DNA of 64,000 bases from Fictibacillus enclensis. Its GTDB lineage: Bacteria; Bacillota; Bacilli; Bacillales; Fictibacillaceae. The stretch covers positions 1,116,001 to 1,180,000 of the forward strand of contig NZ_KQ758617.1 of assembly GCF_001457035.1 (NCBI RefSeq), given 5' to 3'. The notes beneath the pieces are model-generated. The model was not told the origin of the DNA, made no database searches, and worked only from the letters and a program-made list of their open reading frames with translations. The translations under genes and the position numbers were made by a program. Positions 36,719 through 49,535 of this stretch are shown here, one piece after another (the stretch's first letter is position 1; every line of letters starts with the position of its first letter).

Positions 36719-37275
36719 TGGCAAAGGAAATTTTAACAAACGCAGAAGACCGAATGAAAAAAGGCATTTCATCTTTTCAGCGTGAGCTTTCGACCATCCG
36801 CGCCGGCCGTGCAAACCCTGCACTTTTAGATCGTGTTCAAGTGGATTATTACGGAGCTCAGACACCAATCAACCAGCTTGCCGGGATTTCAGTGCCTGAA
36901 GCACGCCTGCTTGTCATCCAGCCATATGATAAATCGGCCCTGAACGATGTAGAAAAGGCGATCCAAAAGTCCGATCTTGGCTTAACAACTTCCAATGATG
37001 GGCAAGTGATCCGCATTGCGATTCCTCCTCTAACTGAAGAAAGACGTAAAGAGCTTGTCAAACTTGTTAAGAAATATGGAGAGGAAGCCAAGGTTGCTCT
37101 TCGCAATGTTCGCCGTGATGCCAACGATGAGCTGAAGAAGGCTGAGAAGGATGGGGAGATCACTGAAGATGAACTCCGCCGCTACAATGATGATGTTCAG
37201 AAGCTTACAGACAAATATATTAGCGAAGTAGATACAATCGCTTCAAGTAAAGAAAAAGAAATCATGGAAGTATAA
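36718..37275 (+). CDS. frr: Ribosome recycling factor
   Basis: A 185-residue protein that, with EF-G, splits the post-termination ribosome. The family signature regions [19 protein letters not shown] and [20 protein letters not shown] are present. The ATG overlaps the pyrH stop (TAATG), with AGGGGGAA as ribosome binding site. An inverted repeat (CATGGAA/TTCCATG, 37263-37287) spans its stop codon. Confidence 0.98.
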   Translation: MAKEILTNAEDRMKKGISSFQRELSTIRAGRANPALLDRVQVDYYGAQTPINQLAGISVPEARLLVIQPYDKSALNDVEKAIQKSDLGLTTSNDGQVIRIAIPPLTEERRKELVKLVKKYGEEAKVALRNVRRDANDELKKAEKDGEITEDELRRYNDDVQKLTDKYISEVDTIASSKEKEIMEV

Positions 37276-37301
37276 TTGATTTCCATGTAAAATAAAATAA
37301 G

Positions 37302-37331
37302 AAAAGCCCTCTTTATACAGGGGGTTTTTTT
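37302..37331 (+). terminator. Rho-independent terminator after frr
   Basis: A ten-base stem (AAAAGCCCTC with GGGGGTTTTT, including two G-T pairs) with loop TTTATACA ends in a T run. It falls between frr and uppS, so uppS onward depends on readthrough or a separate promoter I could not locate. Confidence 0.85.
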
Positions 37332-37362
37332 GTTAAGTCTGGACGATAATGGGGGCTTTGCC

Positions 37363-38121
37363 ATGCTTGACAGAATTTCATTCTGGAAAAAAGAAGAAAA
37401 AACAGAGCTGAACATAAGACAGGATACAATACCGGCTCATGTGGCAATCATCATGGACGGGAACGGACGCTGGGCAAAAAGACGCGGGCTTCCCAGGGTG
37501 GCAGGACACCATGAAGGCATGAAAGTAGTAAAAAAAGTGGTGAAGTATGCCAACAATCTCGGCGTTAAGGTGCTGACACTCTATGCCTTTTCAACGGAAA
37601 ACTGGAAGCGGCCCCGTGAAGAAGTGGACTTTCTCATGAGACTTCCTGGGGAATTTTTAAACAGCTTTCTGCCTGAATTGATTGAACAGAATGTGCGTGT
37701 GACCATCATGGGCCATAAGGATGTATTGCCGGTACATACCATTCAGGCTGTTGACGAGGCAATAGAAAAAACCAAAAACAATACTGGCCTTATTTTGAAT
37801 TTTGCCCTGAATTATGGCAGCCGGAACGAGATAACAACCGCGTTAACCGAAATTATCCGCGATGTTGAAGCCGGAACCATCGGGCGTGATGCGATTAATG
37901 AAGATTTGGTAAGCCGGTATTTAATGACATCCAGCCTTCCGGATCCTGATCTGTTGATCCGGACGAGCGGTGAAGTGCGCCTCAGCAACTTTATGCTTTG
38001 GCAGCTCGCCTACAGTGAATTTTGGTTTACCGAGGTGAACTGGCCTGATTTTAAAGAAGAACACTTAAAAAAAGCCATTTACGACTATCAGAATCGCGGT
38101 CGCCGTTATGGCGGTGTATAA
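37363..38121 (+). CDS. uppS: Undecaprenyl diphosphate synthase (cis-prenyltransferase)
   Basis: A protein of about 252 residues that makes the C55 lipid carrier for cell wall synthesis from farnesyl and isopentenyl diphosphates. The catalytic Asp is D32 in IIMDGNGRWAKRRG. Other signatures are LYAFSTENWKRP and DLLIRTSGEVRLSNFMLWQ. ATG 37363 has GGGGGCTTT upstream; the TTG at 37330 lies in the frr terminator and is unlikely. Confidence 0.96.
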   Translation: MLDRISFWKKEEKTELNIRQDTIPAHVAIIMDGNGRWAKRRGLPRVAGHHEGMKVVKKVVKYANNLGVKVLTLYAFSTENWKRPREEVDFLMRLPGEFLNSFLPELIEQNVRVTIMGHKDVLPVHTIQAVDEAIEKTKNNTGLILNFALNYGSRNEITTALTEIIRDVEAGTIGRDAINEDLVSRYLMTSSLPDPDLLIRTSGEVRLSNFMLWQLAYSEFWFTEVNWPDFKEEHLKKAIYDYQNRGRRYGGV

Positions 38122-38136
38122 TAAGAAGGAGGATTT

Positions 38137-38928
38137 ATGAAAGAACGCATCATTACGGGAGTAATAGCCGCTCTTCTTTTTATAGGAGTTACGGTTTACG
38201 GCCATTTGCCTTTTACCCTCGTTATCATCGCTTTGGCAGTGATCGGGATCCACGAATTGCTGAAAATGAAGCATATTCCGCTTTTGTCGGCTGAGGGCAT
38301 CATTGCTCTATTGCTGACACTGGCAACAGTCATCCCGCAGGATTGGAAAGAACAGTACCTTGGAAGTTTCACAGGCTCGCAACCCATTGTACTTGCGATG
38401 CTCCTGATCCTGGTGATTACCGTCATCACAAAGAACCGCTTTACATTTGATGATGCGGGATTTGTTATCCTCTCCTCTCTGTATGTGGGTTACGGATTCC
38501 ACTATATATACGAAACGAGAGTGCTTGAACATGGCCTTCCGATTTTATTCTTTGTCCTTTTCATGATTTGGGGAGCTGATTCGGGTGCGTATTTTACCGG
38601 GAAATCCATCGGAAAAACAAAACTGTGGCCGGTGATCAGTCCGAACAAAACCATCGAAGGAGCAATCGGGGGCATCGTTACGAGCATTGTGGTTGGCGTA
38701 ATCTGCTACTTTACAGATTTTGTGCCTTTTACTCTGAACCAGGTGCTGTTCATGGCTTTGATTGTGGGGATCTTCGGACAGATTGGCGATCTTGCACAAT
38801 CCGCCTTTAAGCGGCATTACGGAGTGAAGGATTCTGGCAATCTGCTGCCGGGACATGGCGGAATATTGGACCGTACGGACAGCTGGCTTTTCGTGCTTCC
38901 GCTCCTCCATATCCTGAGCTTGCTGTAG
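38137..38928 (+). CDS. cdsA: Phosphatidate cytidylyltransferase
   Basis: A 263-residue membrane enzyme with seven or eight hydrophobic segments that makes CDP-diacylglycerol for phospholipid synthesis. The CDP-alcohol signature near the end is SAFKRHYGVKDSGNLLPGHG followed by GILDRTDS. The ribosome binding site is AGGAGGA. It lies between uppS and dxr. Confidence 0.97.
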   Translation: MKERIITGVIAALLFIGVTVYGHLPFTLVIIALAVIGIHELLKMKHIPLLSAEGIIALLLTLATVIPQDWKEQYLGSFTGSQPIVLAMLLILVITVITKNRFTFDDAGFVILSSLYVGYGFHYIYETRVLEHGLPILFFVLFMIWGADSGAYFTGKSIGKTKLWPVISPNKTIEGAIGGIVTSIVVGVICYFTDFVPFTLNQVLFMALIVGIFGQIGDLAQSAFKRHYGVKDSGNLLPGHGGILDRTDSWLFVLPLLHILSLL

Positions 38929-38952
38929 TAGCGAAAAAACAAGGAGTGCTCT

Positions 38953-40101
38953 ATGAAAAATATCAGTTTGTTGGGTGCGACAGGTTCCATCGGTATACAA
39001 ACGCTTGATGTAATCGCACAACACCCTGAGCTATTTCGATTAACGGCCATTTCTTTTGGAAAGAATGTAGAAAAAGGGATGGAGATAATAGAGAAATTTA
39101 AACCGCGGATCATTGCGGTTCAAGATAAAAAAGATGCTGATGACCTGCGTTTGCGTCTGGGGGACCAATCACTTGTTTATTATGGACAAGAAGGCCTGAT
39201 TGAAGCAGCTGTCGCTCGGGAAGCTCATATTCTGGTGAATGCGGTCATGGGAAGTGTAGGCTTGGTGCCCACCATCAACGCCATTCAGGCCGGCAAGGAT
39301 ATAGCCATCGCCAATAAAGAAACACTGGTCACTGCCGGACATATCATTATGGAGCTGGCTGAAAAACATAACGTCAGCCTCCTGCCGGTGGACAGCGAGC
39401 ATTCAGCCATCTTCCAATGTCTTAACGGAGAAAATGCCCAACAGGTTGACAGGCTCATTCTTACCGCGTCTGGAGGAAGTTTCCGGGATTATACGCGGGA
39501 ACAGCTGGCTGATGTTACTGTTGATGAGGCATTGAATCATCCGAACTGGTCCATGGGAGCCAAAATCACCATCGACTCGGCAACGATGATGAACAAAGGC
39601 CTGGAAGTGATAGAAGCGCATTGGCTCTTTAATATGCCCTATTCAAAAATAGACGTCATTCTTCATAAAGAAAGCATCATACACTCTATGGTAGAGTATA
39701 AGGACGGCAGCACGCTGGCACACTTGGGAAACCCCGACATGCGGGTTCCCATTCAGTACGCGCTGACCTATCCTGACAGACTTGAACATACGCCTTCCAA
39801 AAGGTTAAATTTATGGGAGATTGGAAAGCTTCATTTTAAAAAAATGGACATGGAACGGTTCCGCTGCCTGAAACTGGCTTATCTCGCAGGAGAGAAAGGC
39901 GGAACAATGACAACCGCGCTGAACGCAGCAAACGAAGCTGCGGTCGGATTGTTCCTTGAACGTAAAATATCTTTCCTGGCGATCGAAGAATACATTGAAA
40001 AAGCACTGGAGCACCATGAATTTATTGAACAGCCGACACTGGAAGAAATACAGGCCATTGATACACACACACGGCAATATGTTCAGTCATTATTAAATTA
40101 A
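38953..40101 (+). CDS. dxr: 1-deoxy-D-xylulose 5-phosphate reductoisomerase
   Basis: A 382-residue enzyme of the MEP isoprenoid pathway. The NADPH loop is [15 protein letters not shown] (7-21). The metal and substrate region is [13 protein letters not shown] and the catalytic loop includes [20 protein letters not shown]. It supplies precursors for UppS encoded nearby. AAGGAG precedes the ATG. Confidence 0.97.
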   Translation: MKNISLLGATGSIGIQTLDVIAQHPELFRLTAISFGKNVEKGMEIIEKFKPRIIAVQDKKDADDLRLRLGDQSLVYYGQEGLIEAAVAREAHILVNAVMGSVGLVPTINAIQAGKDIAIANKETLVTAGHIIMELAEKHNVSLLPVDSEHSAIFQCLNGENAQQVDRLILTASGGSFRDYTREQLADVTVDEALNHPNWSMGAKITIDSATMMNKGLEVIEAHWLFNMPYSKIDVILHKESIIHSMVEYKDGSTLAHLGNPDMRVPIQYALTYPDRLEHTPSKRLNLWEIGKLHFKKMDMERFRCLKLAYLAGEKGGTMTTALNAANEAAVGLFLERKISFLAIEEYIEKALEHHEFIEQPTLEEIQAIDTHTRQYVQSLLN

Positions 40102-40117
40102 AGGTGGGTAAAAGGTT

Positions 40118-41392
40118 ATGAATACAGTCATTTCCATCGTAATTATTTTGGGTGCTCTTGTTTTCTTTCATGAACTTGGCCATTTGATGCTCGCCAAACG
40201 AGCCGGCATTTTGTGCCGGGAATTTGCCATTGGCTTCGGTCCAAAGCTCTTCGCGTTTAAAAAGAGTGAGACAACATACACCGTACGGCTATTGCCGCTG
40301 GGCGGGTTTGTAAGGATGGCCGGTGAGGATCCGGAAGGGATCGAGCTGAAACCAGGTTACAGGGTAGGACTGATTTTTAACCCGGAAGGCAGCGTCCAAA
40401 AGATTATTGTCAACCATAAAGAAAAATATGACATCCAAAAAGTCATTACTGTGGAAAACGCTGACTTGGAGCACCGTTTGGTGATTACCGGATATGAAAA
40501 TGAAGAGGGAGAACGCCAAAGCTACAGCGTCGACCCGCAGGCAATGTATGTGGCCGATTATCAGGAAATGCAAATTGCTCCGTATAACAGGCAGTTTGGC
40601 TCAAAAACTCTCATGCAGCGGACGCTTGCCATTTTTGCAGGCCCGTTCATGAATGTGCTGCTCGCGTTCATCGTATTAATGAGTTTTTCTTTGTTCCAGG
40701 GCATTCCTACAAAGGAAGCACGACTTGGCAATCTGGCACCTGGTGAAGCTGCGGTGAAATCCGGGCTGCAAAAAGGGGACAGGATCGTTTCCGTAAATGG
40801 CGATAAAGTCAGCAATTGGGAAGAGCTTGTTTCCTTTATCCAGCAAAACCCCGGAGAAAAACTTGTGTTTGAAGTTGACCGGAACGGCAAAATTCTTAAT
40901 AAAGAAGTAACGCCGGGTGAACGGGAGATTAACAAAGGCACCAAAGAAGGATTTATTGGAGCCTATCCTTCCACAGAGTTTTCTTTGCCGGGCTCCGTGT
41001 CCTATGGAGCAAAGCAAACATGGTTCATGACAAAAATGATTTTCGTGGGACTTGGTGAGCTCATTACCGGGAAGCACGGATTCGATCAGCTTTCAGGACC
41101 AGTTGGAATTTACGAATACACAAACAAAGCGACAGAAGGCGGTATTCCAATGCTGATGCAATGGGCCGCTGTCCTGAGCATTAACCTGGCGATCTTTAAC
41201 TTGCTGCCGCTACCGGCACTGGATGGCGGGCGGCTGTTGTTTTTACTGATTGAAGCGCTGCGGGGCAAACCGATTGATCCGCAAAAAGAAGGGCTTGTAC
41301 ATTTTATCGGTTTTGCATTTCTGATGCTCCTGATGCTCGTCGTAACATGGAATGACATTCATAAATTCTTTTTAGACAAAATTGACCAATAA
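40118..41392 (+). CDS. rseP: Site-2 intramembrane zinc metalloprotease RseP/RasP
   Basis: A 424-residue membrane protease. The zinc motif is HELGH at 18-22, inside the first transmembrane helix, and the third ligand is in NLLPLPALDGGRL near residue 361. One PDZ domain lies at about 190-270 (GLQKGDRIVSVNGDKV). In B. subtilis RasP cleaves the anti-sigma factor RsiW, the divisome protein FtsL and signal peptide remnants. The ribosome binding site is AAAGGTGGG. Confidence 0.96.
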   Translation: MNTVISIVIILGALVFFHELGHLMLAKRAGILCREFAIGFGPKLFAFKKSETTYTVRLLPLGGFVRMAGEDPEGIELKPGYRVGLIFNPEGSVQKIIVNHKEKYDIQKVITVENADLEHRLVITGYENEEGERQSYSVDPQAMYVADYQEMQIAPYNRQFGSKTLMQRTLAIFAGPFMNVLLAFIVLMSFSLFQGIPTKEARLGNLAPGEAAVKSGLQKGDRIVSVNGDKVSNWEELVSFIQQNPGEKLVFEVDRNGKILNKEVTPGEREINKGTKEGFIGAYPSTEFSLPGSVSYGAKQTWFMTKMIFVGLGELITGKHGFDQLSGPVGIYEYTNKATEGGIPMLMQWAAVLSINLAIFNLLPLPALDGGRLLFLLIEALRGKPIDPQKEGLVHFIGFAFLMLLMLVVTWNDIHKFFLDKIDQ

Positions 41393-41404
41393 GTGATTAA
41401 CTGA

Positions 41405-43126
<1,722 letters not shown>

Positions 43127-43133
43127 CATCCAG

Positions 43134-43182
43134 GGGATGACTTATGAGCCTGACCGTCAGGCTCACTAACCCAAGTCATCCC
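43134..43182 (+). terminator. Nested inverted repeat between proS and polC (possible terminator)
   Basis: An outer ten-base stem (GGGATGACTT, 43134-43143, with AAGTCATCCC, 43173-43182) encloses a second perfect stem (TGAGCCT, 43145-43151, with AGGCTCA, 43159-43165). Only three T follow, so termination may be weak. It lies eight bases after the proS stop. Confidence 0.55.
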
Positions 43183-43205
43183 TTTAATTGTGGAAGGAGG
43201 GCATC

Positions 43206-46200
43206 ATGAACAGTGACGACCAGGTAAGAAAAGAGCGGTTTCTCTTGTTGCTCGACCAGATCGGCATACCCGGTGAGCTGCGCCCGCATCTGGGTGATGG
43301 CCGTGTTCAGAAACTGGCGATCGATAAAAATAACAGAAGCTGGCATTTTTATTTTTCCCTGCCGAAACCAATGCCTGCCAATGTGTATACCTTTTTTCAG
43401 GCGAGAATTACACAGGCATTTGAACATATAGCGAAAGTAACATTTACTATTCAATGTGAGAGCTGGGAATGCGAGGAAGCATTACTCGGCGAGTATTGGA
43501 GCATATGCTGTGAACAGCTGAAAGGAACGGCAAGCTCACTTGTGTCCGGATTGATGGGACAGGTTCCTGAGGTAACCGGGAATAAAATTAAAGTAACCGT
43601 CCGGAATGAAGCGGAAGGGCTCTTGATCAAACGTAAATTATCTTCGGCAATGACGGAGGTCTACCGTTCGTTTGGCATGGACTCCGTCTCACTTGAAATT
43701 GAAGTCAAACACAGTGAGGAAGAGTTCCAGAAATTTGTGGAGCAGAAAAAGCAAGAAGATGCGGATAAAGTACTCGCTGCATTGATCGAAAAAGAAAAAG
43801 CGGACAAGCGGGAAGCAGCTGCTGTGCCTTCTGAAGTTACAATAGGTTACAAGATTCCGGATGAACCCGTTCCGATTGAAACCATTCAGGACGAGGAACG
43901 CAGAGTTACGCTTCAGGGATATGTATTTGATGCGGAAACTAGAGAACTCAGAAGCGGAAGAACGCTGCTGACCTTTAAGATTACCGATTATACCGATTCC
44001 ATCATGGTTAAAATCTTCTCCCGCGACAAAGAAGATGTACCGATTCTGAACGCCGTGAAAAAGGGCATCTGGGTCAAAGTACGGGGTGGTATACAAAACG
44101 ATACCTTCGTTCGTGACCTGGTCATGATTGCGAATGATATCAATCAAGTTACGCCTGAAACCAGAAATGATCTTGCCGAAGAAGGAAAGAAAAGAGTGGA
44201 ACTTCATCTACATACTCCGATGAGCCAGATGGACGCCGTAACTTCTGCTTCCAGCCTGATCAGCCAGGCCAGCAAATGGGGCCATCCTGCTGTAGCGGTC
44301 ACCGACCATGCTGCCGTTCAGTCCTTCCCGGAAGCATATTCAGCAGGGAAAAAGAATGGTATCAAAGTTTTGTATGGCGTGGAGGCCAATCTGGTGGATG
44401 ACGGAGTTCCTATCGCTTATAACGAACAGCACAGGAAGCTCTCGGATGATACCTATATTGTATTTGACGTGGAAACAACGGGATTGTCCGCCGTGTACAA
44501 CAAAATCATCGAACTTGCGGCGGTCAAAGTGCATAACGGTGAAATCATCGATAAATTTGAACGGTTTGCCAATCCTCATGAGCCTCTTTCGGATACAACG
44601 ATCAATTTGACGGGCATCACCGACGATATGGTACAGGATGCTCCTGAAATAGAGGACGTGTTGCGGGATTTTGAAAAATTTATGGGAGACGACATTCTTG
44701 TTGCCCATAATGCCAGTTTTGATATGGGATTCTTGAACGAAGGATTCCGCAAGATAGGGAGAGGGGCTGCCCAAAATCCGGTGGTTGACACCCTTGAACT
44801 TGCCCGTTTTCTCCTTCCGGAACTGAAAAACCACAGATTGAACACGCTCTGTAAAAAGTTTGATATCGAGCTGACCCAGCACCACCGGGCAATCTATGAT
44901 GCAGAAGCGACAGGCTACCTGCTTTGGAAGCTATTAAAACAAGCGTTCGAGAAAGAAATAGAATTCCATGACCAGCTGAACGAAAACATGGGCCAGGGTG
45001 GATATATGAGAAGCCGTCCATCCCATTGCATACTATTTGCCCAAACACAACAAGGCTTGAAGAATCTGTACAAATTGGTTTCAGAATCGCAATTGAACTA
45101 TTTTTACCGAACACCGAGAATTCCGCGTTCGAGGCTTTCCAAACATCGTGAAGGTTTACTGATCGGGTCCGGGTGTGATAAAGGCGAAGTATTTGAAGGA
45201 ATGATGCAAAAAGCGCCTTCGGAAGTGGAAGAAATCGCGAAATTTTATGATTATCTTGAAATCCAGCCGCCATCAAACTACTATCATCTGATTGAAAAAG
45301 AACTAATACAGGATGAAATGGCGCTGCGTGAAATCATTGCCAACATCGTGAAGCTCGGTGAAAAGCTAGGTAAACCGGTTGTTGCCACGGGAAATGTACA
45401 TTACCTGGATCCCAATGACGGCATCTACCGCAAGATTTTGGTTTCAAGCCAGGGCGGAGCCAATCCGTTGAACCGACAGACACTTCCGGATGTTTATTTC
45501 CGTACCACAGATGAAATGCTGGAATGCTTTTCATTCCTGGGTGACGAAAAGGCCAGGGAAGTGGTTGTCGATAATACCCAAAAGGTCGCAGACATGATTG
45601 AGGAGATCAAACCGATTCCTGACGATCTGTTTACCCCGAAGATTCCGGGGGCGGAAGATGATATACGGAATATGAGTTATTCCATGGCTCGCAGTATTTA
45701 TGGGGAAAACCTCCCCGATATTGTAGAAAAGCGGCTGGAAAAGGAATTGAACAGCATTATCGGTCATGGATTTGCCGTTATCTACCTCATCTCGCATAAA
45801 CTTGTTAAAAAGTCCCTGGTGGATGGCTATCTGGTAGGTTCACGTGGATCCGTTGGATCTTCCTTTGTTGCCACCATGACAGAGATTACTGAGGTTAATC
45901 CGCTTCCTCCGCACTATGTGTGTCCTGAGTGCAAGGAATCCATCTTTTTTGATGATGGATCTGTCGGTTCCGGGTTTGACCTTCCGGATAAAGAGTGCCC
46001 GAATTGTCATGTGCTCTATAAAAAGGATGGCCAGGATATCCCATTTGAAACATTCCTTGGCTTTAAAGGGGACAAGGTACCCGATATTGACCTTAACTTC
46101 TCGGGTGAATACCAGCCGCGTGCCCATAATTACACAAAGGAACTGTTCGGTGAAGATTATGTCTACCGTGCAGGAACGATAGGAACTGTGGCTGAGAAAA

Positions 46201-47501
46201 CGGCGTATGGCTATGTAAAAGGGTATGCCTCCGACCATAACCTGACCTTCCGCTCTGCCGAGGTCGACCGGCTTGTATCGGGCTGTACCGGTGTGAAACG
46301 GACCACAGGACAGCATCCGGGCGGGATTATTGTTGTTCCGGATTACATGGATATTTATGATTTTTGTCCTATCCAGTTTCCTGCCGATGATAAAAATTCT
46401 GAATGGAAAACAACACATTTTGATTTCCATTCCATCCATGATAACCTGCTGAAACTCGATATTCTCGGGCACGATGATCCAACCGTGATTCGTATGCTGC
46501 AGGATTTGAGCGGCATTGATCCAAAAACGATTCCGGCTTCCGACCAGGAAGTTATGAAAATCTTTTCCGGTCCCGAAGTGCTCGGGGTGACCGAAGACCA
46601 AGTGATGTGCAAAACGGGTACGCTTGGCATTCCGGAATTTGGAACGAAGTTTGTTCGGCAGATGCTTGAGGAAACCAAACCAAGTACTTTCTCCGAGTTA
46701 GTGCAGATTTCCGGTCTTTCCCATGGGACAGACGTGTGGCTGAACAATGCCAATGAGCTGATCGCCGATGGAACATGCGAGCTGAAAGACGTGATCGGCT
46801 GCCGTGACGATATCATGGTGTATCTGATCTATAAAGGCCTTGAACCGTCCCTTGCCTTCAAAATAATGGAAAGCGTGCGTAAAGGTAAAGGTCTGATCCC
46901 CGAATGGGTAGAAGAAATGAAAAAGAACGACGTACCAGACTGGTATATCGGGTCGTGCTTGAAGATCAAGTACATGTTCCCGAAGGCCCATGCTGCCGCC
47001 TATGTATTGATGGCAGTCCGCATCGCCTACTTTAAGGTACATTATCCTATTCTTTTTTACGCAGCCTACTTTACTGTCCGCGCTGATGATTTTGATATTA
47101 CCGCCATGGTAAAGGGATCTGCCGCTATCCGCGCAAAGATTGAAGAAATCTCGGGCAAAGGGCTGGATGCTTCCACCAAGGAGAAGAACCTGCAAACAGT
47201 GCTGGAACTTGCTCTTGAAATGTGCGAACGCGGTTTTTCATTTGGCAAGGTAGACCTCTACCGATCGAGCGCCACTGAATTTTTGGTGGAAGGCGACCAA
47301 CTGATTCCGCCTTTCAATTCTATTGCGGGACTTGGCACAAATGCTGCCATCAATATTGTGAAGGCGCGTGAAGATGGAGAGTTCCTTTCAAAAGAGGACC
47401 TTCAGCAGCGTGCTCGCCTGTCTAAAACCATCATCGATTATCTGGATGAGCAAGGCTGTCTTGCCGGTATGCCGGAAGCCAACCAGCTCTCTCTTTTCTA
47501 A
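43206..47501 (+). CDS. polC: DNA polymerase III alpha subunit PolC
   Basis: A protein of about 1431 residues, the main replicative polymerase of Gram-positives. In order: N-terminal domain; OB fold ([20 protein letters not shown], about 238 on); PHP domain ([16 protein letters not shown], about 329); inserted DEDDh proofreading exonuclease ([18 protein letters not shown], about 420); polymerase core with a zinc-binding set (CPECKES and CPNCHV, about 906) and catalytic [10 protein letters not shown] (about 959). The exonuclease inside the PHP domain is the PolC hallmark. ATG 43206 follows AAGGAGG; TTG 43188 is unlikely. Confidence 0.98.
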   Translation: MNSDDQVRKERFLLLLDQIGIPGELRPHLGDGRVQKLAIDKNNRSWHFYFSLPKPMPANVYTFFQARITQAFEHIAKVTFTIQCESWECEEALLGEYWSICCEQLKGTASSLVSGLMGQVPEVTGNKIKVTVRNEAEGLLIKRKLSSAMTEVYRSFGMDSVSLEIEVKHSEEEFQKFVEQKKQEDADKVLAALIEKEKADKREAAAVPSEVTIGYKIPDEPVPIETIQDEERRVTLQGYVFDAETRELRSGRTLLTFKITDYTDSIMVKIFSRDKEDVPILNAVKKGIWVKVRGGIQNDTFVRDLVMIANDINQVTPETRNDLAEEGKKRVELHLHTPMSQMDAVTSASSLISQASKWGHPAVAVTDHAAVQSFPEAYSAGKKNGIKVLYGVEANLVDDGVPIAYNEQHRKLSDDTYIVFDVETTGLSAVYNKIIELAAVKVHNGEIIDKFERFANPHEPLSDTTINLTGITDDMVQDAPEIEDVLRDFEKFMGDDILVAHNASFDMGFLNEGFRKIGRGAAQNPVVDTLELARFLLPELKNHRLNTLCKKFDIELTQHHRAIYDAEATGYLLWKLLKQAFEKEIEFHDQLNENMGQGGYMRSRPSHCILFAQTQQGLKNLYKLVSESQLNYFYRTPRIPRSRLSKHREGLLIGSGCDKGEVFEGMMQKAPSEVEEIAKFYDYLEIQPPSNYYHLIEKELIQDEMALREIIANIVKLGEKLGKPVVATGNVHYLDPNDGIYRKILVSSQGGANPLNRQTLPDVYFRTTDEMLECFSFLGDEKAREVVVDNTQKVADMIEEIKPIPDDLFTPKIPGAEDDIRNMSYSMARSIYGENLPDIVEKRLEKELNSIIGHGFAVIYLISHKLVKKSLVDGYLVGSRGSVGSSFVATMTEITEVNPLPPHYVCPECKESIFFDDGSVGSGFDLPDKECPNCHVLYKKDGQDIPFETFLGFKGDKVPDIDLNFSGEYQPRAHNYTKELFGEDYVYRAGTIGTVAEKTAYGYVKGYASDHNLTFRSAEVDRLVSGCTGVKRTTGQHPGGIIVVPDYMDIYDFCPIQFPADDKNSEWKTTHFDFHSIHDNLLKLDILGHDDPTVIRMLQDLSGIDPKTIPASDQEVMKIFSGPEVLGVTEDQVMCKTGTLGIPEFGTKFVRQMLEETKPSTFSELVQISGLSHGTDVWLNNANELIADGTCELKDVIGCRDDIMVYLIYKGLEPSLAFKIMESVRKGKGLIPEWVEEMKKNDVPDWYIGSCLKIKYMFPKAHAAAYVLMAVRIAYFKVHYPILFYAAYFTVRADDFDITAMVKGSAAIRAKIEEISGKGLDASTKEKNLQTVLELALEMCERGFSFGKVDLYRSSATEFLVEGDQLIPPFNSIAGLGTNAAINIVKAREDGEFLSKEDLQQRARLSKTIIDYLDEQGCLAGMPEANQLSLF

Positions 47502-47533
47502 AGACTGAAGAGGGCGGACAGACGGCTGGCAAG

Positions 47534-47562
47534 TTGCACAAAGCCGAAGATTATGATATAGT
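47534..47562 (+). promoter_or_regulatory. Candidate extended -10 promoter of the rimP-nusA-infB operon
   Basis: TTGCAC (47534-47539), a 17-base spacer and TATAGT (47557-47562) preceded by TGA. The -10 region is the same type as at rpsB. A 95-base leader follows. Confidence 0.62.
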
Positions 47563-47595
47563 AATTTTGGAAATACTTATGAATACCTTTCGGGA

Positions 47596-47627
47596 AAAGA
47601 GTGGGGAAACCCACTCTTTCGTTTCGT
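47596..47627 (+). promoter_or_regulatory. Leader hairpin with GAAA tetraloop ahead of rimP
   Basis: A perfect ten-base stem (AAAGAGTGGG, loop GAAA, CCCACTCTTT) is followed by a T-rich tract (CGTTTCGTTTT). The GNRA loop makes it very stable. It could be a weak terminator used for attenuation, or an RNA-protein binding site; NusA, encoded downstream, acts on such hairpins. Confidence 0.55.
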
Positions 47628-47664
47628 TTTGGCAAAGGATTTTTCGGTTGAAGGGAGGATGTTT

Positions 47665-48138
47665 ATGAGCAAGAAAATCACGGAAACTACCGAAGAGATC
47701 GTAACCCCGATTTTGGAAGAGTTAAACCTAGAGCTGGTAGATATCGAGTTTGTAAAAGAAGGGAAAAACTGGTTCCTTCGCGTATTTATTGATAATGAAA
47801 CTGGTGTAGACATTGAAGACTGCGGAACGGTAAGTGAACGCCTCAGTGAAAAGTTGGATGCTATCGATCCCATTGAACAGGCATACTTTCTTGAAGTTTC
47901 TTCACCCGGTGTTGAACGCCCATTGAAAAAACCGGAGGACATGGCTAAGGCCGTAGGGAAAAATGTCCACATTAAAATGTATGAACAGATTGATGGCTCA
48001 AAAGAATTTGAAGGCAAACTGCTGGAATTCGATGGTGAAACGGTCAAACTGCAAATGAAAGTGAAAACACGCAGTACGGAAGTGGAACTGCCATACAACA
48101 AGATAGCAAGTGCCAGACTTGCAGTTGTGTTCAATTAA
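47665..48138 (+). CDS. rimP: Ribosome maturation factor RimP
   Basis: A protein of about 157 residues needed for 30S subunit maturation. The N-terminal domain has [20 protein letters not shown] and the signature [14 protein letters not shown] and [11 protein letters not shown]. The C-terminal SH3-like domain follows. ATG 47665 is six bases after GAAGGGAGG; the ATG at 47659 abuts that site and the frame from 47629 covers it. Confidence 0.95.
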   Translation: MSKKITETTEEIVTPILEELNLELVDIEFVKEGKNWFLRVFIDNETGVDIEDCGTVSERLSEKLDAIDPIEQAYFLEVSSPGVERPLKKPEDMAKAVGKNVHIKMYEQIDGSKEFEGKLLEFDGETVKLQMKVKTRSTEVELPYNKIASARLAVVFN

Positions 48139-48155
48139 CAAAGGGGAGAAGATGG

Positions 48156-49253
48156 ATGAGTAGCGAGCTATTAGATGCACTTACTTTTTTGGAGAAAGAA
48201 AAAGGAATCAGCAAAGATATTTTAATTGAAGCGATTGAAGCCGCTTTGATTTCTGCGTACAAACGGAACTTCCACCAGGCACAAAATGTGAGAGTGGATT
48301 TTAATACAACAACAGGAAGCATCAAAGTATTTGCCCGAAAAAACGTTGTTGAAGAAGTAACCGATTCAAGGCAGGAGCTTTCACTTGAAGAGGCGCACAA
48401 GATTAACCCGCAATATGAATTAGAAGATGTTGTGGAACTGGAGGTAACTCCACGTGATTTCGGCCGGATTGCGGCCCAAACCGCAAAACAGGTTGTGACT
48501 CAAAGGGTAAGAGAAGCGGAACGCGGCATTATTTTTTCCGAATTTATCGACCGAGAGGAAGATATCATTACAGGTGTGGTCCAGCGTCAGGACCATCGTT
48601 ACATCTATGTTAACCTTGGACGTGTTGAAGCATTGCTTCCAGCCGCCGAACAAATGCCGGGTGAGAAATATACAACAAACGACCGTATTAAAGTATTCAT
48701 CACTAAGGTTGAAAAAACAACGAAGGGCCCGCAAATTCTTGTATCAAGAACACACCCTGGTTTATTAAAGCGCCTTTTCGAACTTGAAGTGCCGGAAATC
48801 TATGATGGTACGGTTGAAGTAAAATCAATTGCCAGAGAAGCGGGAGACCGTTCCAAGATTGCTGTTCATGCAGCAGACCCGGAAGTGGATCCAGTAGGAT
48901 CTTGTGTCGGTCAAAAAGGCGGACGCGTTCAAACGATAGTCAACGAGCTCAATGGCGAGAAAATTGATATTGTCCGATGGTCTGAAGACCCGGTCGTGTA
49001 TGTAGCGAACGCGCTCAGCCCTGCCAAGGTGCTTGAAGTGCTAGTGAATGAAGATGAAAAAATGACGACCGTTATCGTTCCCGATTACCAGCTTTCACTT
49101 GCCATCGGGAAACGAGGACAGAATGCAAGACTTGCAGCTAAACTGACAGGCTGGAAAATTGATATTAAAAGTCAGTCCGATGCAGAAGAATCGGGACTTT
49201 ATGTTGGTGAAGCTGCACAAGAAGAGTTTGAATCTACTGAAGAAGAACTGTAA
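48156..49253 (+). CDS. nusA: Transcription termination/antitermination factor NusA
   Basis: A 365-residue protein. The N-terminal RNA polymerase-binding domain (about 1-125) is followed by an S1 domain (VVQRQDHRYIYVNLGRVEAL) and two KH domains (VGSCVGQKGGRVQTIVNELN and LAIGKRGQNARLAAKLTGWK). Like other Firmicute NusA it lacks the C-terminal acidic repeats of E. coli. It ends with a short acidic tail. The ribosome binding site is AAGGGGAGAAG. Confidence 0.98.
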   Translation: MSSELLDALTFLEKEKGISKDILIEAIEAALISAYKRNFHQAQNVRVDFNTTTGSIKVFARKNVVEEVTDSRQELSLEEAHKINPQYELEDVVELEVTPRDFGRIAAQTAKQVVTQRVREAERGIIFSEFIDREEDIITGVVQRQDHRYIYVNLGRVEALLPAAEQMPGEKYTTNDRIKVFITKVEKTTKGPQILVSRTHPGLLKRLFELEVPEIYDGTVEVKSIAREAGDRSKIAVHAADPEVDPVGSCVGQKGGRVQTIVNELNGEKIDIVRWSEDPVVYVANALSPAKVLEVLVNEDEKMTTVIVPDYQLSLAIGKRGQNARLAAKLTGWKIDIKSQSDAEESGLYVGEAAQEEFESTEEEL

Positions 49254-49273
49254 GATACATGGGGGTGAGCCGG

Positions 49274-49531
49274 ATGAAAACACGGAAAATTCCGATGAGA
49301 AAATGTGTAGCCTGCCAGGAAATGAAAGAAAAAAAGCAATTGATCCGGATTGTCCGCTCTCCTGAAGGCGAAGTTTTCGTTGACCCAACGGGAAAGAAAT
49401 CAGGAAGAGGCGCGTATCTGTGCAATCAGGCGTCCTGTTTTGCTCTGGCGAAGAAAAAAGGCAGCCTCAACAATCAACTGAAAGCTCGAGTTCCGGATGA
49501 AGTGTTTGCTGAACTGGAAAAGGGAGTATAA
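49274..49531 (+). CDS. rnpM: YlxR family RNA-binding protein (RnpM)
   Basis: A protein of about 85 residues of the YlxR family (DUF448). Family signatures are [20 protein letters not shown] and [13 protein letters not shown]. In B. subtilis the homologue was recently described as a modulator of RNase P. ATG 49274 lies five bases after GGGGGTGAG; ATG 49259 would overlap that site. It is between nusA and rplGA as usual. Confidence 0.93.
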   Translation: MKTRKIPMRKCVACQEMKEKKQLIRIVRSPEGEVFVDPTGKKSGRGAYLCNQASCFALAKKKGSLNNQLKARVPDEVFAELEKGV

Positions 49532-49535
49532 CTCA

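Noticed and set aside
45840-46601. Long open frame (253 codons) on the minus strand inside polC
   Set aside because: It lies wholly inside polC in an antisense frame, has no family signature or ribosome binding site, and polC is plainly the real gene.
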